The notes below the pieces were generated by a model. The model did no database searches and was not told the origin of the DNA. It saw nothing but the letters and a program-made list of their open reading frames with translations. A stretch of DNA of 5,245 nt from Candidatus Aenigmatarchaeota archaeon. GTDB taxonomy: Archaea > Aenigmatarchaeota > Aenigmatarchaeia > QMZP01 > QMZT01. The position numbers and the translations under genes are program-made. Below, in pieces: positions 1 to 2,378 of this stretch; positions within the stretch are counted from its first letter, which is position 1, and each line of letters begins with the position of its first letter. The stretch spans positions 1-5,245 of the forward strand of contig JAGMCY010000034.1 of NCBI GenBank assembly GCA_023128965.1. The letters are read 5' to 3'.

Positions 1-1016
1 AGATAGTAAGATACGTATTGCTTTATCTGGTTCCAGCCGTTTTCTTGGTCAGCGTTGTAAATGTCCGCAAGCGTGCAAGGGTTAGAAGCGGTGCAGTGCG
101 TGCCGTTACCAACTATGGTTATCGTGTCGGTTACCGGGTCGTAACTTATCGTCTTTAGCGAAGGAGTCGGTGGGCAAACAACCTCCAAAACAAAAAACTC
201 GAAATCCTTGCTTTCATCCGCCTTCGCAACCACGTTGAAAACGAAATCCCCGCACTCATCACCTGCTTTCAACTCCCATGAGAAAGATACGGAATCGTTT
301 TCCAGAAGGTAAGGGATTTTTTGGGACTTTTTATTAGCTTTGAAACCAAGTGGCGTTTCGAGCTCAACACTCACGTTATTTGAAACGCCGTGGAGCGAAG
401 TTACCTCAACCTCAACCTCGAATTCCTCCGAGAGGTTAACGTATTCCGGGTAGCGTACGTCCTTTATCCTTATCTCAGGCGGTATGACCGTCACATTGGT
501 TTGGTTAACTGGTTCAGTCACGTTTTCCGTTACGTTAGGTGGCTCAATGGATGTTTTATTTGTGATATTAGAGACAAGCTCGTCTAACGTGTTTTCGCTA
601 ATGTTAAAGGTTACACCCTCGTTATTCGCTGTTATGTAGCCTTCGAGGGGGATGGAAACATTTTCTGTCAGGTTTGTCGCATTCTGCGCCGTTATTACCA
701 CGGCAGGGACCAGTATAAGAAAAAGAACCACCGCGATTAACTGAATCTGACCTATGTTCGATTTCATGTTGCGGTTGTTCAACCGCTTCATTATCTCCTT
801 TTCCTTCCTTTTCGTGATTCCGTCTTTAATGTAACACAACCTCGCGGGTCCTATCTCCCTTTCATATATGATGTCCGCCCCTCTCAGTTCATAGAGATAT
901 TTCGTGACGGTGTGCCTGTGGAGTTTTGTCAATTCAGAAATAACGGTTATAGTCAAGCCTTCAGGATGTTTCCTCAGAACTTCTATTATCAGTTCCCTGG
1001 GAGACCCCCCATTCAT
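1..1016 (-). CDS. membrane-tethered winged-helix regulator with glycosylated Ig-like ectodomain (3' end outside window)
   Basis: The frame is open from ATG at 1016 to the left edge, giving 338 codons without a stop, so the C-terminus is missing. Residues 6-66 form a winged helix: helix 1 around IIEVLRKH, helix 2 around VISELTK, recognition helix around HRHTVTKYLYEL and a wing ending ARLCYIKDG. Residues 67-86 are strongly basic. Residues 89-110 are one hydrophobic transmembrane segment. From residue 112 there are about 14 N-X-S/T sequons and none before, which fits a cytoplasmic N-terminus and an outside C-terminus. Residues 112-178 are a low-complexity Asn/Thr/Val linker, and 180-280 look like an Ig-fold domain of CARDB/NEW3 type with C255 and C281. 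A further domain with C308 and C314 begins near 285 and is cut off. The likely role is a one-component transmembrane transcription factor sensing the cell surface; this is inference from architecture. An in-frame TGA lies 10 codons upstream of the ATG, and no other good start lies between. No Shine-Dalgarno is seen, so the mRNA may be leaderless. The gene is divergent from the soluble winged-helix gene at 1159. Confidence 0.85.
   Translation of the reverse strand, partial: MNGGSPRELIIEVLRKHPEGLTITVISELTKLHRHTVTKYLYELRGADIIYEREIGPARLCYIKDGITKRKEKEIMKRLNNRNMKSNIGQIQLIAVVLFLILVPAVVITAQNATNLTENVSIPLEGYITANNEGVTFNISENTLDELVSNITNKTSIEPPNVTENVTEPVNQTNVTVIPPEIRIKDVRYPEYVNLSEEFEVEVEVTSLHGVSNNVSVELETPLGFKANKKSQKIPYLLENDSVSFSWELKAGDECGDFVFNVVAKADESKDFEFFVLEVVCPPTPSLKTISYDPVTDTITIVGNGTHCTASNPCTLADIYNADQENGWNQIKQYVSYY
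795..800 (-). promoter_or_regulatory. possible internal ribosome binding site in the regulator gene
   Basis: AAGGAG on the minus strand lies 3 bases before in-frame ATG codon 76 (789-791). The real start of the gene has no such motif. Initiation here would remove the winged helix but keep the basic stretch and the transmembrane segment. The spacing is short for a functional site, and Lys-Glu codons readily make this string, so it may be chance. Confidence 0.2.
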
Positions 1017-1036
1017 AGAAAACTGGACCCCAACCC

Positions 1037-1042
1037 TTATAA
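1037..1042 (-). promoter_or_regulatory. candidate TATA box for the membrane regulator
   Basis: On the minus strand TTATAA (within GTTATAAG) begins 26 bases before the ATG at 1016. With the usual archaeal TATA-to-start-site distance of about 25-30 bases, transcription would begin at or very near the ATG, giving a leaderless mRNA. This agrees with the lack of a Shine-Dalgarno. The upstream BRE-like purines are weak. A more distal alternative is the AT-rich GTATATATAC at 1093-1102. Confidence 0.45.
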
Positions 1043-1049
1043 CAAGTCA

Positions 1050-1065
1050 TGTACATTAATGTACA
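1050..1065. promoter_or_regulatory. 16-bp perfect palindrome, candidate operator
   Basis: TGTACATTAATGTACA is perfectly self-complementary over 16 bp and lies in the divergent promoter region, just upstream of the candidate TATA box of the membrane regulator. A dyad of this length and place is typical of a site for a dimeric winged-helix protein. Both neighbouring genes encode winged helices, so either could bind it. Binding is inferred from symmetry and position only. Confidence 0.5.
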
Positions 1066-1092
1066 ACAGTATTGATATACATAACTGTCGAA

Positions 1093-1102
1093 GTATATAT
1101 AC
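1093..1102. promoter_or_regulatory. AT-rich palindrome GTATATATAC, alternative TATA element
   Basis: This 10-bp self-complementary sequence contains TATATATA (1094-1101) and could serve as a TATA box in either direction. On the plus strand it would start transcription near 1120-1125, about 35-40 bases before the ATG at 1159. On the minus strand it would start near 1070. The promoters closer to each gene fit leaderless starts better. Confidence 0.3.
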
Positions 1103-1123
1103 CGTAATTTATTAACGGTTACA

Positions 1124-1137
1124 GAAAGGTTTAAATT
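1124..1137 (+). promoter_or_regulatory. BRE/TATA promoter of the soluble winged-helix gene
   Basis: GAAAGG followed by TTTAAATT matches the archaeal pattern of a purine-rich BRE next to a TATA box. The TATA begins at 1130, 29 bases before the ATG at 1159, which places the start site at or next to the ATG and predicts a leaderless mRNA. No Shine-Dalgarno precedes the ATG, in agreement. Confidence 0.6.
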
Positions 1138-1150
1138 GTCGACCGACAAT
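1135..1150. promoter_or_regulatory. 7-2-7 inverted repeat between TATA box and start, candidate repressor operator
   Basis: ATTGTCG and CGACAAT are exact inverted arms around the 2-bp spacer AC. The repeat overlaps the 3' end of the TATA box and ends 8 bases before the ATG at 1159, so a bound protein would block polymerase recruitment or escape. The half-site TGTCGA (1137-1142) is also present at 1086-1091, 51 bp upstream, near five helical turns. Autoregulation by the downstream winged-helix protein is the simplest guess; it is not shown by the sequence. Confidence 0.5.
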
Positions 1151-1158
1151 AAAATAGT

Positions 1159-1611
1159 ATGCTCAGGTTTCTCAGGGACAGGAAGGTCGGGAAAGGGAAG
1201 AAAGATTACCTTTCTGAGTTATCAAAAATCGCTAGAGATGAACGCGAAAGAATTCTGAAAGACAGGATCAGAGAAATCGTAACAGAGGAGCTGGTAAATT
1301 GCGGGATTAACAAACGAATTGACGATATTTCGAAATACACAAAATCCCTCGATAAAAAAATAGAAGGTCTGAAATCTTCGCTCGTTCCTTTGAGTCGGTC
1401 GAAAGACGACAGTATAAGAAAGATAAAGATGAAGAGGATGATAATAGAACTTCTGAACAAACACAAGCGGTTGACGGCTTCTGATATGAGTGTTAAGCTT
1501 GACCTATCGAGGACTAGGTGCAGCGAATACCTGACAGAACTCGAGAGGTCGGGTGTCGCAAACGGGATCGTTATTTCGAGGCAGAAGTTTTACGAGCTTA
1601 ACAATCAGTGA
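1159..1611 (+). CDS. small soluble winged-helix DNA-binding protein
   Basis: 150 codons from ATG at 1159 to TGA at 1609-1611. Residues 1-40 are very basic (Arg/Lys) and predicted helical, and residues 14-78 look like a long amphipathic or coiled-coil helix that may dimerise or bind a partner. Residues 88-150 form a winged helix: helix 1 around MKRMIIELLNKH, helix 2 around TASDMSVKLD, recognition helix around SRTRCSEYLTELERSG, and a wing ending KFYELNN. There is no signal peptide or membrane segment, so it acts in the cytoplasm. The likely role is a transcription regulator of MarR/ArsR-like fold; I do not recognise a named family. Its winged helix resembles that of the divergent membrane regulator (shared IIE.L.KH and YL.EL patterns). 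The start is supported by the BRE/TATA 29 bases upstream and by the lack of an earlier in-frame candidate with better signals. The 3' end overlaps the convergent membrane-protein gene by 7 bp. Targets are unknown; the dyads in its own promoter region are the natural candidates. Confidence 0.85.
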   Translation: MLRFLRDRKVGKGKKDYLSELSKIARDERERILKDRIREIVTEELVNCGINKRIDDISKYTKSLDKKIEGLKSSLVPLSRSKDDSIRKIKMKRMIIELLNKHKRLTASDMSVKLDLSRTRCSEYLTELERSGVANGIVISRQKFYELNNQ

Positions 1612-2378
1612 TTTTTCAGCTTGCCATTCAAAACAGAGATTTTTCTTTTGACCACCGAAATACTTTTATTATACCTACTCACCGAGATATCATAATCCAT
1701 TTTGCTTACCGAGCCTTTTTCAAAATACCTTCTCTGGACCGCAGCAAGCGATTTCTTTATATTCTCCATCTCCCCTTCAAGACTTTCTAATTCCCCTTTC
1801 AGATGTTTTATATCAACCTTATCTTTAATCTTCAATCCGGCAATCAGGATTAACAAAATCAATATTATAAACACCCACAGATAATCGAGAACAACCGATA
1901 CAACATCAACCCCGCTTGTTTGAATCCTTTTCAAAGATTCTTCAGCTTCCAGCTCATCAAGCTCATTCAAAGCATCTCTCATAAAATTTTCCGCATCCAG
2001 ATAATTATCAACGTTGAATTCCGAAAGTCCTGAACTGAAAGTAACGTAAACATAGGATGTGTCATATCCTTTTGATGACAGCTCATATATCTTCGATTCC
2101 ACCTGATTTATCAGTTCATCAACCTCTATCGCCTTTTCCTTTATCTCAAGAACCTTTTTGGCGAGCGATTCAGACGCCTCATAATAACCCTGGTCGAAAA
2201 GATTTTTGGCCTCGTTCAGCGTGTCATTCGCATACGCCACCCCCAAACCCATTCCCAGCATCTCATTTATCGTTCCCTCGGCTCTTTCTATCGCGAGCAG
2301 AGCGTCCTCGCTCATATCGGCCTTCGCTGTGCCTACAAACAAGAGCAACACGCATACCAACAGGATATTCTTATACAT
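1605..2378 (-). CDS. small single-pass membrane protein, paralogue of the C-terminal part of the neighbouring surface protein
   Basis: 257 codons from ATG at 2378 to TGA at 1605-1607. Residues 1-20 are a signal peptide with a hydrophobic core and a likely cut after AKA. Residues 22-155 form a mainly helical outer domain with two TPR-like units (around GYYEASESLAKKVLEIK and FNVDNYLDAENFMRDAL). Residues 157-182 are a transmembrane segment, followed by a basic stretch. Residues 190-257 are a cytoplasmic coiled coil or hairpin with the motif VQRRYFEKGSVSKMDYD. The protein aligns without gaps to the large neighbour over about 85 outer residues, and again from the transmembrane segment to its own C-terminus, so it is a colinear paralogue lacking the LamG/Ig ectodomain. 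GGGGAG 8 bases before the ATG supports this start; GTG at 2387, three codons upstream, is an alternative. The start overlaps the stop of the upstream gene by 8 bp, indicating translational coupling. Function is unknown; a structural partner or competitor of the large protein is plausible. Confidence 0.88.
   Translation of the reverse strand: MYKNILLVCVLLLFVGTAKADMSEDALLAIERAEGTINEMLGMGLGVAYANDTLNEAKNLFDQGYYEASESLAKKVLEIKEKAIEVDELINQVESKIYELSSKGYDTSYVYVTFSSGLSEFNVDNYLDAENFMRDALNELDELEAEESLKRIQTSGVDVVSVVLDYLWVFIILILLILIAGLKIKDKVDIKHLKGELESLEGEMENIKKSLAAVQRRYFEKGSVSKMDYDISVSRYNKSISVVKRKISVLNGKLKNH
1612..1649 (+). terminator. oligo-T tracts, possible terminator of the soluble winged-helix gene
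   Basis: Plus-strand T tracts occur right after the TGA: five T at 1612-1616 and a TTTTTCTTTT run at 1640-1649. Archaeal polymerase terminates at such tracts without needing a hairpin. They lie inside the convergent membrane-protein gene, so the 3' ends of the two transcripts would be antisense to each other. The T tracts could equally reflect Lys codons of the opposite gene. Confidence 0.3.
1638..1739 (-). repeat. cytoplasmic helical-hairpin repeat, copy in the small membrane protein
   Basis: The coded segment begins VQRRYFEKGSVSKMDYD and aligns without gaps to the two copies in the large protein. Q, aromatic-F, a branched aliphatic residue and Y sit at repeat positions 2, 5-6, 11 and 16. 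It is predicted to form a helix, a short turn at the Gly, and a second helix. Confidence 0.7.

Noticed and set aside
390..587. Plus-strand open frame inside the membrane regulator gene
   Set aside because: It is antisense to the continuous sequon-rich ectodomain frame and shows no recognisable product or signals.
771..786. Inverted repeat GCGGTTGTTCAACCGC as a separate operator
   Set aside because: It lies within coding sequence (Arg-Leu-Asn-Asn-Arg) away from any promoter; kept only as part of the internal-start idea.
912..1149. Open frames on both strands across the divergent promoter (912-1115 plus, 961-1149 minus)
   Set aside because: They overlap the winged-helix coding sequence in another frame and run through the TATA boxes and palindromes; the products have no recognisable features.
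1354..1360. A7 run (T7 on the minus strand) as terminator of the surface operon
   Set aside because: It lies about 245 bp past the stop inside the opposite gene and encodes Lys residues there; position alone is too weak.
1206..1466. Minus-strand open frames inside the soluble winged-helix gene with hydrophobic residues
   Set aside because: They are shadows of a Lys/Arg/Ile-rich gene; the apparent membrane character comes from the reverse complement of Lys and Asp codons.
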